A stretch of 34,334 nucleotides of DNA from CAYPGJ01 sp964638515 (GCA_964638515.1 CAZWZL010000031.1:1-34334), one strand, 5' to 3'. Counted from the stretch's first letter, positions 6,685 to 20,437 are shown. The notes: generated by a model from the letters alone, not told the origin. Made by a program: numbers and translations.

Positions 6685-8595
6685 TCAGTGTGCTGCCGCG
6701 TGGGCGGGCTTTGTCGAGGCGTCGGTGTCCTTGCGCCCGTAGGTTCGTTTGCGAGGCTGGACGATGCCTTCGGGGATGGGCTCGAAGGAGATGGCGTTGG
6801 TCTTGTCGGCGGGGTTGAAGCGGGCGACGGTGGTGGCGAGGAAGTGGGCGTCGTCGCGCTCGGTGAAATCGGTGCGGTAGTGGGCGCCTCGGGATTCCTT
6901 GCGGGCGAGTCCGCCCCTGAGGATGACGTCGGCGAGGACGAGCATGTCGCTGACGGCGCGCGCGTGTGCGAGGTTCTGGTTGGTCCACATGCCCTTGTCG
7001 GCGAGGGAGATGTGCTTGAAGCGGTCGCGGAGGGAGGCGATGATTTCGATGGCCTGTTCGAGTCGCGGGCCGGACTTGACCACGGTGGAGGCGGCGGTCA
7101 TCTCGCCGCCCATCTCGATGCCGATGGTGTAGGGGTTCTCGGCGCCGGAGGCGTCGACGAGGGCCTTGGTCTTTCGGGTTTCCTGCTCGGTGAGCGCGTC
7201 GTAGAGAGATTGGGGCTCGTCGGGGGAGCGTTTGACGAGATCGCGGCAGTAGTTGACGACGCCGACGCCGCAGAAGATGCCGTCGAAGATGCAGGAAAGG
7301 AGGGCGTTGGCGCCGAGGCGGTTGGCGCCGTGGTACTGGAAGTTGACCTCTCCGAACGCGTAGAGGCCTGGGATGGAGGTCATCATGGAGTTTGGCGCGC
7401 CGGGGAGCATTCCCTTGTTGTCGGGCTTGGGTGTGTAGGTGGTCCAGAGCCCGCCCATGGAGTAGTGGACGCCCGGGAAGATTTTCATGGGGACTTCGGC
7501 GGGATCCTCGCCGACGAACTTGCGGTAGATCTCGATGATGCCCTTGAGTTTTCGGTCAAGGTAGTCGGCGCCGAGGTGGGTGAGGTCGAGATAGACCATG
7601 TTTCCGCCGGCGACGCCGAGGCCGTCCATGCAGACGTTGAAGATCTCGCGCGTGGCGATGTCGCGCGGGACGATGTTTCCGTACTTGGGGTATCGCTCTT
7701 CAAGGAAGTAGTAGCGTTCGTTGTCGGGGATCTGCCGGGGGTCGCGCGATGGGTCCGGATGGCGCGACCATGCGCCGTCGGAGGATTTGACGGCGGGGAC
7801 CCATACGCGTCCGCCCTCGCCTCGGGCGGACTCGGACATGAGGCGCAGTTTGTCGGCGCCGGGGATGGCGGTGGGGTGGACCTGGATGAATTCGCCGTTG
7901 GCGTAGTGTGCGCCGGCCTGATAGCAGCGTGCGGCGGCGGCGCCGGTGCACATGACGGAGTTGGTGGATTGGCCGAAGACGAGCCCGCAGCCGCCGGTGG
8001 CCATGACGACGGCGTCGGCGCGGAACGCGCGGACCTGCATGGTTCGGAGGTCCTGCGCGACGATGCCCTTGCAGGCTCCGTCGGCGGCGATGACGGGCCA
8101 AAGGAACTCCCAGTGCTCGTATTTCGTGACCTTTCCTTCGGATTCGTACCGGCGGACCTGCTCGTCGAGGGCGTAGAGGAGTTGCTGGCCGGTGGTGGCG
8201 CCGGCGAAGTGGGTGCGTTTGTAGAGCGAGCCGCCGAAGAGGCGGAGATCCCGGAAGCCCTCTGCGGTCCGGTTGAACGGGACGCCCATGCGGTCGAGGA
8301 GATCGATGATGCGCGGCGCCCAGTGGGCCATTTCGTAGACGGGGGGCTGGTGGGCGAGGAAGTCTCCGCCATAGATGGTTTCGTCGAAGTGTTCGTACTC
8401 GGAGTAGCCCTGTTGGCGCGCGACTTCGTTGCAGGCGTTGATGCCGCCCTGCGCGCAGACGGAGTGCGACCGCTTGACGGGGACGATGGAAAAGAGGTCG
8501 ACCGCGAGGCCGGCTTCGGCGATGCGCGCGGCGGCGGCGAGTCCGGCGAGGCCTCCGCCGACGACGATGACTCGTTGCTGTGCGGATGTGCTCAT
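6685..8595 (-). CDS. sdhA: Succinate dehydrogenase/fumarate reductase flavoprotein subunit
   Basis: The 636-residue product is full length. It has the N-terminal dinucleotide-binding motif VVGGGLAGLAAAARIAEAG, the covalent-FAD histidine in KRSHSVCAQGGINA, the substrate-site segment VHYSMGGLWT, and GEVNFQYHGANRLGANALLSC near the FAD site. The C-terminal helical domain keeps NQNLAHARAVSDMLVLADVI and RKESRGAHYRTDF. It oxidises succinate to fumarate (or the reverse). Length and sequence style match the type-B (Bacillus/Wolinella-like) enzymes, in agreement with the single diheme cytochrome b encoded upstream. The ATG at 8595 follows sdhC by 48 bp, and sdhB follows after 15 bp. Confidence 0.95.
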   Translation of the reverse strand: MSTSAQQRVIVVGGGLAGLAAAARIAEAGLAVDLFSIVPVKRSHSVCAQGGINACNEVARQQGYSEYEHFDETIYGGDFLAHQPPVYEMAHWAPRIIDLLDRMGVPFNRTAEGFRDLRLFGGSLYKRTHFAGATTGQQLLYALDEQVRRYESEGKVTKYEHWEFLWPVIAADGACKGIVAQDLRTMQVRAFRADAVVMATGGCGLVFGQSTNSVMCTGAAAARCYQAGAHYANGEFIQVHPTAIPGADKLRLMSESARGEGGRVWVPAVKSSDGAWSRHPDPSRDPRQIPDNERYYFLEERYPKYGNIVPRDIATREIFNVCMDGLGVAGGNMVYLDLTHLGADYLDRKLKGIIEIYRKFVGEDPAEVPMKIFPGVHYSMGGLWTTYTPKPDNKGMLPGAPNSMMTSIPGLYAFGEVNFQYHGANRLGANALLSCIFDGIFCGVGVVNYCRDLVKRSPDEPQSLYDALTEQETRKTKALVDASGAENPYTIGIEMGGEMTAASTVVKSGPRLEQAIEIIASLRDRFKHISLADKGMWTNQNLAHARAVSDMLVLADVILRGGLARKESRGAHYRTDFTERDDAHFLATTVARFNPADKTNAISFEPIPEGIVQPRKRTYGRKDTDASTKPAHAAAH

Positions 8596-8643
8596 GGTTG
8601 GGTCCGGGGAAGTGGTGGGGAGAGGTGTCGTGGGCTGAGTGGA

Positions 8644-9486
8644 TCAGTGGGTTTGGGGGCGCGCGTTGGTGAGCACGGGGGTGTTGTGCTCGCCTCGGAG
8701 CATGGCTTCTTCGACGGCGCGGGCCTTGGCCGGGTCGAGGGTGACAAACCCGATGACGGCGGACCAGGCCATGAGGGTGAGGGCTACGCCGAGCGCGGCG
8801 CAGATGTACCCCCAGCGTCTCATGGCGTTTTGTGAGACGGTGATCCCCCAGGTGATTGCGGCGGTCCAGAGGCCGTTTGCGAGATGGAACACGAGGAGCG
8901 TGACGCCCAGCATGTAGAAGGCAGAGACGGCGAAGCCTGCGACGGTGATCTGGTCGGCGTGGCCCCGGAGGGCGAGGGCGAGCGTGGAGGCGGCGTATTC
9001 GGCGGACCACTTTGTGCCGCCTGGGATGAGGAAGGTCCATCCCCATCGGAGGGTGGCGACGTGATAGAAGATGAACAAGACGCCGAGGTATCCGGAGAGG
9101 CGTTGGAGCGTGTACCGCCAGTTATCGCGGTATGGGTATGCGCCGAGGTTGGATTTTCCGGTGGTGGCGTAATAGACGCCGAGGACGGAGTGGAAGACGA
9201 TGGGCAGCCACAGGCCGAAGATCTCGATGAGGATGAGGAATGGGAGTGAATGGATGAAGTTCACTTCGTGTTGGAAGGTGGCGACTCCGGCGCCTTGGGG
9301 GCCTGCGACGTCGGCGTGCGAGCCGAGCAGGCGTCCCCAGAGGATGGAGGAGTTGGTGGTGAGGTGGGTGATGAGAAAGACGCCGATAGGCATGATTCCC
9401 GTGAGGGAGTGCAGGCGTCGGAGCAGCAGGTGGTGTTTTTGAAGAATCGGGCGATCGTCGCCTATTGGATGAGCCAAGGAGATCAC
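8644..9486 (-). CDS. sdhC: Succinate dehydrogenase diheme cytochrome b subunit
   Basis: A membrane protein of about 280 residues with five hydrophobic segments, as in the type-B succinate:quinone reductases with one large anchor and no SdhD. Histidines suited to bind two b haems lie in the helices (RRLHSLTG, LITHL, FIHSLPF, FIFYHVATL, LVFHLANGLW). It anchors SdhA/B and reduces or oxidises quinone. The start is uncertain: GTG 9486 gives the longest form, but TTG 9477 has GGAG (9489-9486 on the minus strand) at an 8-base distance and is better supported. It is the first gene of the sdh operon. Separate from the DUF1844 gene by about 108 bp, it may have its own promoter or be co-transcribed. Confidence 0.9.
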   Translation of the reverse strand: MISLAHPIGDDRPILQKHHLLLRRLHSLTGIMPIGVFLITHLTTNSSILWGRLLGSHADVAGPQGAGVATFQHEVNFIHSLPFLILIEIFGLWLPIVFHSVLGVYYATTGKSNLGAYPYRDNWRYTLQRLSGYLGVLFIFYHVATLRWGWTFLIPGGTKWSAEYAASTLALALRGHADQITVAGFAVSAFYMLGVTLLVFHLANGLWTAAITWGITVSQNAMRRWGYICAALGVALTLMAWSAVIGFVTLDPAKARAVEEAMLRGEHNTPVLTNARPQTH

Positions 9487-9594
9487 TCCGGTGGAGGCTG
9501 TGGGTGCTGCGAGAATCCGGGGGAGGTTGGCTGGTGTGAAGGGGATGGTGAGAACGGGAAGGGGGCAGTGTATCGGGGGCTGGAATGAGGCCGG

Positions 9595-10080
9595 TCAGGT
9601 GGTGGGGCCGGGGTTTGAGAGGCGCGCGCTGGAATGACTCTGGAGATCGCGTGCTTCGGCGCGGGAGAGGGCTTCGGTGATCTGGACGAAGCGGAGGCGC
9701 AGGTCGTGCGCGACTTCGCGGAGTTCGGTTGTTTCTTCGGGCGTGAGATTGCCCTTGGTCTTCTCTTCGAGGAGCGCGATGAGATCGATGTAGTGCTGCG
9801 CGAGATCGAGGGCGACCATGGCGCGGCCTGTTTCGGGATCAGGGAAGCCGCCGAGGTAGAGCAGGGCTTGCGTGGCCAGCGAGCCGATGAGCGTGCGGAA
9901 GTCGGCTGGGGGGAGATCATCGGGGCTGCCGGCGCCGGACGGGCGGGCGGCGCCGGAGGGCTTCTGCGGGGTTGCGGCTTCCTTGGAGGCGAGTCGCTCC
10001 TTCTCGGCCTGGGCCTGGGATTTCCAGTCGGAATCGACGATGATCTTCGGGGCGTCGGTCTTGTCGGGGGTGTCGGGCAT
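9595..10080 (-). CDS. DUF1844 family protein
   Basis: The 161-residue protein starts at ATG 10080 with GAGG five bases upstream. The first 70 residues are polar and low-complexity (IIVDSDWKSQAQAEKERL followed by an Ala/Pro/Gly linker). The second half holds the DUF1844 helical domain: FRTLIGSLATQALLYLGG, then ARMV-type ALDLAQHYIDLIALLEEKTKGNLTPEE, then LREVAHDLRLRFVQI. The family has no established function. The N-terminal segment with the conserved DSDWKxQA motif is typical for planctomycete members. It lies upstream of sdhC on the same strand and is divergent from the parvulin-like lipoprotein gene with 53 bp between starts. Confidence 0.85.
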   Translation of the reverse strand: MPDTPDKTDAPKIIVDSDWKSQAQAEKERLASKEAATPQKPSGAARPSGAGSPDDLPPADFRTLIGSLATQALLYLGGFPDPETGRAMVALDLAQHYIDLIALLEEKTKGNLTPEETTELREVAHDLRLRFVQITEALSRAEARDLQSHSSARLSNPGPTT

Positions 10081-10133
10081 GGGGGCCTCGAGTGTGGGTG
10101 AGAGAATCGTGGACTCGCGGTACTCTACGGCGC

Positions 10134-11447
10134 ATGATGCGAACGGGTCGGCAAGGATGCGGTCGGTGGTTGGGGGTGGGCGCGCTAGGGGTCTCATTGT
10201 TGGCGGTGGTGTCGTGCGGGGGATCGGGAGAGAAGGGCGCGAGCCCCGCGACGTTGCGCGCTGAGGATTTCGCGGCGAGCGGGGGTGTTGCGCCGGTGGC
10301 GCGGAAGGGAGCGGAGCCGAGCACGCGGACGGTGGGGCGTGTGGCGGCGTCAGGGGGGATTGACGACGTGATGGTGGTGGTGGGTGAGCCGGGGCTGCCG
10401 GCGCGGCGCGCGGCGGAGCCTGAGGCCGTCGAGGCGGCTCTGGAGGGCGCGGCGCCGACGGGAACGAGCGGGGCTTCGGCGGGCGCGCGGATCGAGACGA
10501 TGATCGGGCAGATCAACGGGCGCCCGGTGTACGCGTCGGACTTCTTCGCGCCGATGGACAGCCGTCTTCGGGCGGAGCTTTCGAAGCGGGCGCCGGCGGA
10601 GTGGATGCGCTACATGCGCGAGCAGGTGTGGAACGCGCTGCGAGACCGAGTGCGCGACGAGCTGCTGCTCGCGGAGTTTCAGGCGTCGCTGACGCCGGAG
10701 CAGAAGCTGGGCGTGCTCGCGTTCGCGGAGACGCTTCGGAGCGGGCTGATCCGGGAGAACCTGGGGAGTTCGGAGCTGGCCAATCGCCGGTATCTCGAGG
10801 AGGAGGGCCTCACTCTCGAGGACAAGATCCGGCTCGAGCGCGACAAGGAGTTGATCCGCGCGCAGATCCGCAAGGTGATCGGTGATCGTGCGTACGTTGC
10901 GTGGCGGGAGGTCGTGCTGGCGTACGAGCGCGAAGAGGAGTTTTTCCGGCCGCCGGCCAGGGCGACGTTCCGGATCGTGCAGGTTCCGACGGGAGATGTG
11001 GATCGATTGGAGCGGGTGAAGACGGCGCTGGCGAGCGGTGAGTCGGTCGAGGCGGTGGCGAGACGAGAGAGCGCGTTCAATGCGAGCGACGGCGGGTTGG
11101 TGCAAGTCACGGCGCCCGGGGTGTGGGAGGAGGCCTCCGTGTTCGCGGCGGATGAGCTGAACGTGGCAGCGCGTGGGCTGTCGGCCGGGATGACGAGCGA
11201 GCCGTTCGAGTGGAGCGGGTCGATGGTGTGGCTGCATCTGGAAACGTTGGATCGGCCTCCCGCGAAGTCCTTGTACGAAGCGCAGGGCGAGGTGTACGAC
11301 GTGCTGCGTCGTGCGCAGGTTTCGAAGGAAGAGGCGCGGTATTTCGATCAGATTCTCTCCCGGGCGAGCGTGAGTGATCTGAACAAGATGCGAGCGGACC
11401 TGGAGGCGATCGCGGTGGAGCGCTACCTCGGGGTTGCGCAGCGATAG
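10134..11447 (+). CDS. SurA/parvulin-like peptidyl-prolyl isomerase lipoprotein
   Basis: A 437-residue protein with an N-terminal lipoprotein signal: basic start, hydrophobic core and a lipobox ending at Cys28 (LAVVSC followed by GG). After a disordered Ala/Gly linker to about residue 130, the segment INGRPVYASDFFAPMDSRL begins a SurA N-terminal-like helical domain rich in charged helices. A rotamase-like domain follows at about 290-400 (ARATFRIVQVP, then the SDGGLVQV and GMTSEPFEW parts). It should act outside the cytoplasmic membrane as a chaperone or prolyl isomerase for exported proteins. Catalytic residues of parvulins are weakly conserved, so it may be a chaperone only. Two ATGs, 10134 and 10137, are possible. 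yraN follows after 10 bp. Confidence 0.75.
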   Translation: MMRTGRQGCGRWLGVGALGVSLLAVVSCGGSGEKGASPATLRAEDFAASGGVAPVARKGAEPSTRTVGRVAASGGIDDVMVVVGEPGLPARRAAEPEAVEAALEGAAPTGTSGASAGARIETMIGQINGRPVYASDFFAPMDSRLRAELSKRAPAEWMRYMREQVWNALRDRVRDELLLAEFQASLTPEQKLGVLAFAETLRSGLIRENLGSSELANRRYLEEEGLTLEDKIRLERDKELIRAQIRKVIGDRAYVAWREVVLAYEREEEFFRPPARATFRIVQVPTGDVDRLERVKTALASGESVEAVARRESAFNASDGGLVQVTAPGVWEEASVFAADELNVAARGLSAGMTSEPFEWSGSMVWLHLETLDRPPAKSLYEAQGEVYDVLRRAQVSKEEARYFDQILSRASVSDLNKMRADLEAIAVERYLGVAQR

Positions 11448-11457
11448 GGGGCCCGGA

Positions 11458-11850
11458 ATGTTCGGGTGGATGCGTGGATGGAGCGGCGCGAGTCTTGGGG
11501 TGCGTGGCGAGCGCGCGGCCGCGACACGGCTGCGGACGATGGGGTTCCGGATCCTCGCGCGCAATGTTCGGTCTCGGGTGGGCGAGGTGGACTTGATCGC
11601 GTTAGACCCGGATGGGCGGACGATCGTGTTTGTCGAGGTGAAGACTCGAGTCGGGGGTGGCGGCGTGCGGGGCGAGGCGAGCGTCGGGGCGACCAAACGG
11701 GAGAAGCTGCGTCGGCTTGCGGAGTTGGAGTCGAAGCGCCGAGGCTGGTCGGGTCGGCCGTTACGGATCGACGTGGTGGGTGTGGATTGGCCGAGCGAGA
11801 AGGGGGGACGGCCGGAGGTGCGTTGGCACCGCGGGGCCGTTTCAGGCTGA
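11458..11850 (+). CDS. YraN/UPF0102 family endonuclease-like protein
   Basis: The 130-residue protein shows the full UPF0102 pattern: GERAAATRLRTMGFRILARNVR, then RVGEVDLIALD, then IVFVEVKTR, then KREKLRRLAELE and LRIDVVGVDW. The D...ExK arrangement (Asp in GEVDLIA; Glu-Val-Lys in FVEVKTR) is the catalytic core of the restriction-endonuclease-like fold. The exact role of the family is open; links to recombination or replication have been suggested. The start at ATG 11458 places the first conserved block about 15 residues in. It lies 10 bp behind the isomerase lipoprotein and overlaps the converging histidine kinase gene by 9 bp at the 3' end. Confidence 0.88.
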   Translation: MFGWMRGWSGASLGVRGERAAATRLRTMGFRILARNVRSRVGEVDLIALDPDGRTIVFVEVKTRVGGGGVRGEASVGATKREKLRRLAELESKRRGWSGRPLRIDVVGVDWPSEKGGRPEVRWHRGAVSG

Positions 11851-13539
11851 GGGCGGGGGCGTGAAGCCTGGGGGCGTGACGGGGAGGATGAGACTGAACA
11901 TGGAGCCTGAGCCGTGCGCGGAGACGAGCTGGATTTCCGCTGAGAGCGCGTTGGCAAGTTCGCGGGCGATGGCGAGGCCGAGCCCGGTGCCGCCGGCGGA
12001 CCGGGTGTGGGAAGACTCGAGTTGGCGGAACTTCTCGAAAATCACCTGGTGGTCTTCCTCGCGGATGCCGGGGCCGGTGTCGATGACGGAAACTCGGATT
12101 CTGGCGGGCTGATTGTCAACGGGCGGCGTGAGCGTTTCGGCGCGGAGCGTGACGCAGCCCTCGTCGGGGGTGAACTTCACCGCGTTGCTGAGGAAGTTGA
12201 AGATGATCTGCTGGAACTTTCGGTGATCGGTCCAGACGACGGGCAGGGCTCCGTCGGCCGTCGTCGAGGTTGGGACGTCGAGGATAAGGCGGATGGAGGA
12301 TCGCTCAGCCTGCGGGCGGATCATGGCCAGGAGCGCTTCGCAGGTCGCGAGCACGGACATGGGTTCGATACGGAGCTGGACCTTGCCGGCTTCGATTCGC
12401 GCCATCTCGAGGAGTTCATTGATCATCTCGAGCAGGGATCGGCCGGCCGTGACGATGTTGTCGAGATATCGCTCGCGTCGGGCGCGTGCGGCGATGCGGA
12501 TATCGTCGGGCACGGGGCTGCTCGACTCCTGCGAGACGATGGACTGGAGCAGTTCGGCGAATCCGATGATGGAGTTGAGGGGCGTGCGGAGTTCGTGGGA
12601 CACGTTTGCGAGGAACTCGGCCTTGACCTGGTTGGCTTCGTTGAGCGCCACGTTGGAGCGCGCGAGTTCGTGGACTCGCAGGTCCAGCGATTGGTTGGCG
12701 GTGCGGAGCGCTTCCTGCGAGGTGAGGAGCGCGTCGAGCATGGCGTTGAAGGCGTCAGAGAGATCCTCAAATTCGTCGCCGGTTGTGAGTGAGGAGCGGG
12801 TGGACAGGTCACCTTCGCGGACGGCATCGGCCGTGCGGCGAAGTTTGCGAACGGGCGAAAGGAAGATGCGGGTGGTGATGACATGGAAGAGCACAACGGC
12901 AAGCGCCCAGGCTCCGGCGCCGGCGACGATCACGTAGACCCGGTTGAGAAGGAGCAGCCCTTCGGCCTGGGGGGAGCGGCGTTCGACGAAGGTGATGGCC
13001 AGCAGGTCGCCGGAAGAAGGGTCTCGCTCGGCGTCGGCGTAGAGGTAGAGCCGATCGCCGGAGGTCCAGATCGCCTCGAAGTGCTCATGGACCGCGCGTC
13101 GGCCCTGGGGCGAGGCTTCGAAGCGGGCGATGGCGGCGGCCAGGAAGGGCGAGGCCTTGGAGGCGTCGTCGAACTGCTCGGCTGCGTATCGGCGGATGCG
13201 GGGGCGGGCGGCGGCTTCGCCGGGTTCGACGGCTGGGGGGCCGAAGAGGGGAGAGAGGGAGGCGCCTTCGGCGATCGCGGCGTCGAAGAGTCGGGCGAGT
13301 CTTCTGGAGGTTTCGAGTTGGGAGGCGTCGACGACGGCGCTCAGACGGACCCAAGGGACGAGGAGGGCGGCCGCAATGAGCACGAACGCGGCGGCGCCGA
13401 AGAGGAGCTGAGTTTTGGTTGCGAGGCTGGCGCCGGCGAGTCTGCCGCGCTCGGGGGCGCGTTCGGCAAGCGTCCAGAGCCTGCCGGTGGCGTTGCGCAG
13501 GCGTCGGAAGACGGATTGATGTTCAGGGTCCGGGGTCAT
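11842..13539 (-). CDS. Membrane sensor histidine kinase
   Basis: A 565-residue sensor kinase. TM1 is at about 45-67 and TM2 at about 201-222, enclosing an extracytoplasmic sensor region of about 130 residues without a recognised fold. A HAMP linker follows (PVRKLRRTADAVREGDLSTR, about 229-280), then a coiled stretch, then the dimerisation domain with phospho-acceptor His315 (FLANVSHELRTPLNSIIGF). The ATPase domain has the N box (FNFLSNAVKFTP, Asn452), G1 (DTGPGI, 487-492) and G2 (GGTGLGLAI, 516-524). No receiver domain is attached and no response regulator gene lies nearby, so its partner is unknown. It is the last gene after rsfS and panD, with a 17-bp overlap with panD, which suggests co-expression. 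Confidence 0.93.
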   Translation of the reverse strand: MTPDPEHQSVFRRLRNATGRLWTLAERAPERGRLAGASLATKTQLLFGAAAFVLIAAALLVPWVRLSAVVDASQLETSRRLARLFDAAIAEGASLSPLFGPPAVEPGEAAARPRIRRYAAEQFDDASKASPFLAAAIARFEASPQGRRAVHEHFEAIWTSGDRLYLYADAERDPSSGDLLAITFVERRSPQAEGLLLLNRVYVIVAGAGAWALAVVLFHVITTRIFLSPVRKLRRTADAVREGDLSTRSSLTTGDEFEDLSDAFNAMLDALLTSQEALRTANQSLDLRVHELARSNVALNEANQVKAEFLANVSHELRTPLNSIIGFAELLQSIVSQESSSPVPDDIRIAARARRERYLDNIVTAGRSLLEMINELLEMARIEAGKVQLRIEPMSVLATCEALLAMIRPQAERSSIRLILDVPTSTTADGALPVVWTDHRKFQQIIFNFLSNAVKFTPDEGCVTLRAETLTPPVDNQPARIRVSVIDTGPGIREEDHQVIFEKFRQLESSHTRSAGGTGLGLAIARELANALSAEIQLVSAHGSGSMFSLILPVTPPGFTPPPSA

Positions 13540-13897
13540 ACCGGATCACGCGGTCGACGGTGTTGTCGGGTCGCATGATGGCGACGCGGGGGCGGTTTTG
13601 TCGGTATTCCTCGTCGGTCATCAGGGCGAAGTGGAGGATGATGAGTCGGTCGCCGGGCTCGACGAGATGGGCCGCGGCGCCATTGACCTCGATTTTGCGC
13701 GAGCCGGGCTCGCCTCGGAACACGTAGGTTTCAAAACGGTTTCCATTGCGGTGATTGGCGACGAGCACGGCGTCGTTGACCCGGAGGCCGATGGTTTCGA
13801 GGAGATCGGCGTCGATGGTGATGGAGCCGACGTAGTCGGGCAGGGCCGCGGTGACGGTGGCCAGGTGGATCTTGTTGTGCAGGACCTTGCGGAGCAC
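13523..13897 (-). CDS. panD: Aspartate 1-decarboxylase
   Basis: PanD converts aspartate to beta-alanine for pantothenate and CoA. With the GTG at 13897 as start the protein is 124 residues, normal for the family, and the self-cleavage site Gly24-Ser25 falls at the standard position (DYVGSITIDADLL); Ser25 becomes the pyruvoyl group. The next blocks also fit: VANHRNGNRFETYV (with the Lys/Tyr site region), EVNGAAAHLVEPGDRLII, and FALMTDEE. The frame is open far upstream into rsfS, but that longer form is not needed. The GTG lies 4 bp after the rsfS stop, so translation is probably coupled. The gene ends inside the start region of the histidine kinase (17-bp overlap). No other pantothenate gene is nearby. 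Confidence 0.93.
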   Translation of the reverse strand: MLRKVLHNKIHLATVTAALPDYVGSITIDADLLETIGLRVNDAVLVANHRNGNRFETYVFRGEPGSRKIEVNGAAAHLVEPGDRLIILHFALMTDEEYRQNRPRVAIMRPDNTVDRVIRYDPGP

Positions 13898-13901
13898 GGG
13901 A

Positions 13902-14339
13902 TCAGTTTCCGGGTCGTCTCGAGGTTGGCGTTGCGGGCTCGGTGCGGGGCCAGGGGACGCGCTCGGCGTCACCCCAGAGGAGTTCCAGATCGTAATACGC
14001 CCGGGCTTCGGGCGCAAAGACGTGCACGACCACGTCGACGAAGTCGAGCAGGATCCAGGTCTGTGAGGGCTCGCGGAGATTGGAGCGGAAGAGGGTGAAG
14101 TCGTGGGTTCCGGCCATGTCGGCCACGTGCTCGCCGGCTGAGCGCATCTGGCGATCGGAGGCGCCGGTGGCGATGACAAAGTAGTCCGTGACCTGCGATC
14201 GTCCCTGGAGATCGAGGACCATGACGTGCTCGCACTTGTCGTCGGCCAGGGATCTGGCTGCTTCGACGGCGAAGGCGCGCGCGGCCTTGGCTCGGGCGGG
14301 GTCACGGGGAGGCGGCTTGGGCGTGCTTGGTTCCGTCAT
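13902..14339 (-). CDS. rsfS: Ribosomal silencing factor RsfS
   Basis: RsfS (YbeB/Iojap family) binds ribosomal protein uL14 and blocks joining of subunits when nutrients are scarce. The 145-residue protein has a Pro-rich N-terminal extension of about 20 residues and then the family domain: CEHVMVLDLQG, then VTDYFVIATGASDRQMRSAGEHV, then SQTWILLDFVDVVVHVFAPEARAYYDLELLWGDAERV. The motif DFVDVVVHVF followed by YYDLExLWGDA is diagnostic. It is the first gene of the rsfS-panD-kinase operon. Usual neighbours such as nadD or proA are not present here. Confidence 0.94.
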   Translation of the reverse strand: MTEPSTPKPPPRDPARAKAARAFAVEAARSLADDKCEHVMVLDLQGRSQVTDYFVIATGASDRQMRSAGEHVADMAGTHDFTLFRSNLREPSQTWILLDFVDVVVHVFAPEARAYYDLELLWGDAERVPWPRTEPATPTSRRPGN

Positions 14340-14375
14340 GTGGGGTGGGAGGGTAGGGGGGTAGGGGGAGGATTG

Positions 14376-14389
14376 CCCGCGCTGGCGGG
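14376..14389 (-). terminator. Short GC hairpin behind the divergent pyrophosphatase gene
   Basis: CCCGC (14376-14380) and GCGGG (14385-14389) flank a GCTG loop, 15 bp after the pyrophosphatase stop and before rsfS on the same strand. There is no T run, so it is only a weak terminator or pause candidate. Confidence 0.2.
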
Positions 14390-14403
14390 ATCGAATCTGA
14401 GGG

Positions 14404-16929
<2,526 letters not shown>

Positions 16930-17078
16930 GAGGGGAACTCCGGTGACAGATCGATCGGTGCGTCTGTGTGTTGGGGGGAGCGAGCGAAACCCGTGCCCGG
17001 CTTGCCCTTTCGTGGCGGCCGGACACGAGGGCGCGCGACCGCCCGAGGACAACGACGAGGCGTGGTGATATCGACAAA

Positions 17079-17108
17079 CCCCCCCTGCTGCAAGCAAACC
17101 GGGGGGGG
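17079..17108 (-). terminator. Strong GC hairpin between the two pyrophosphatase genes
   Basis: Seven C (17079-17085) and eight G (17101-17108) pair around an inner stem TGCT/AGCA (17086-17089, 17093-17096). On the minus strand it follows the canonical pyrophosphatase stop by 13 bp and is followed by TTT only. It may end or weaken transcription into the second gene, or protect the upstream mRNA end. Confidence 0.45.
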
Positions 17109-17121
17109 CGCCGGGGTCCGG

Positions 17122-19884
<2,763 letters not shown>

Positions 19885-20007
19885 AGCGGGTCTCCTGGGT
19901 TGTTCCGGGTGCGCCGACGCTCTTGCGCGGGCGTTGGGGTGACGGGGGGAGGGGGATGGGAAATGAAAAATCGCCGCGGGAGCGCGGCGACGCATGGACA
20001 GTTTGGA

Positions 20008-20307
20008 TCAGGCGCGCGGGGGTCGGCCGCCTCCGCCGCCGCCACCACCACCGCCGGGCCCACGTCGTGGACCGCCCGGGCCGCCGCGCTTCATCTTGGG
20101 GGGCAGCAGGCCGGCTTTCGCGAGCAGGAGCATCTCGGCGCGTTTCTCGGCGCGACGGAGGTCACGGCGCGCGCGCTCGGAGGGCTTTTCGTAGTACTGC
20201 CTGCGCTTGACCTCTTTGGTGAGGCCTTCCTTCTCGCAGAGCTTCTTGAAGCGGCGCATCATCTGCTCCACACCTTCGCCGCCACGTGACTTGATACGGA
20301 TCGCCAT
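20008..20307 (-). CDS. rpsU: Ribosomal protein bS21 with glycine-rich tail
   Basis: The first 70 residues match bS21: an initial IRIKSRGGEGVEQMMRRFKKLCEKEGL block, then KRRQYYEKPSERARRDLRRAEKRAE. This small protein of the 30S platform helps mRNA binding and initiation. The usual length is 58-75 residues; here a tail of about 26 residues follows, with RGG/RRG units and a run of ten glycines (85-94) ending in RPPRA. The glycine codons are mixed, so the run is not a simple base repeat. Start is ATG 20307, with only a weak upstream AGGA-like signal. It lies between the canonical pyrophosphatase (same strand, 123 bp away) and the divergent YacP-like gene. Confidence 0.9.
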   Translation of the reverse strand: MAIRIKSRGGEGVEQMMRRFKKLCEKEGLTKEVKRRQYYEKPSERARRDLRRAEKRAEMLLLAKAGLLPPKMKRGGPGGPRRGPGGGGGGGGGGRPPRA

Positions 20308-20437
20308 CCGGTGCTTACGTCCTGCCTGGGGTGAATCGCGGACCCGGGTCGGCGTACGTTCGCCGTTCGGGGTCGGGGAGTATCCGCGAATGGGTCGGGC
20401 TTGGCAAGCCCCTTTGGGGCGCCTTCACTGGGGCCTT

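Noticed and set aside
6514..8835. Very long plus-strand open frame opposite the sdh genes
   Set aside because: Gly/Val/Asp-rich translation is the usual mirror of a high-GC coding strand; sdhA and sdhB on the minus strand explain the DNA.
20030..20060. Triplet-rich CCG/CCA tract as a microsatellite
   Set aside because: It encodes the glycine tail of bS21 with mixed codons, so it is explained by the protein.
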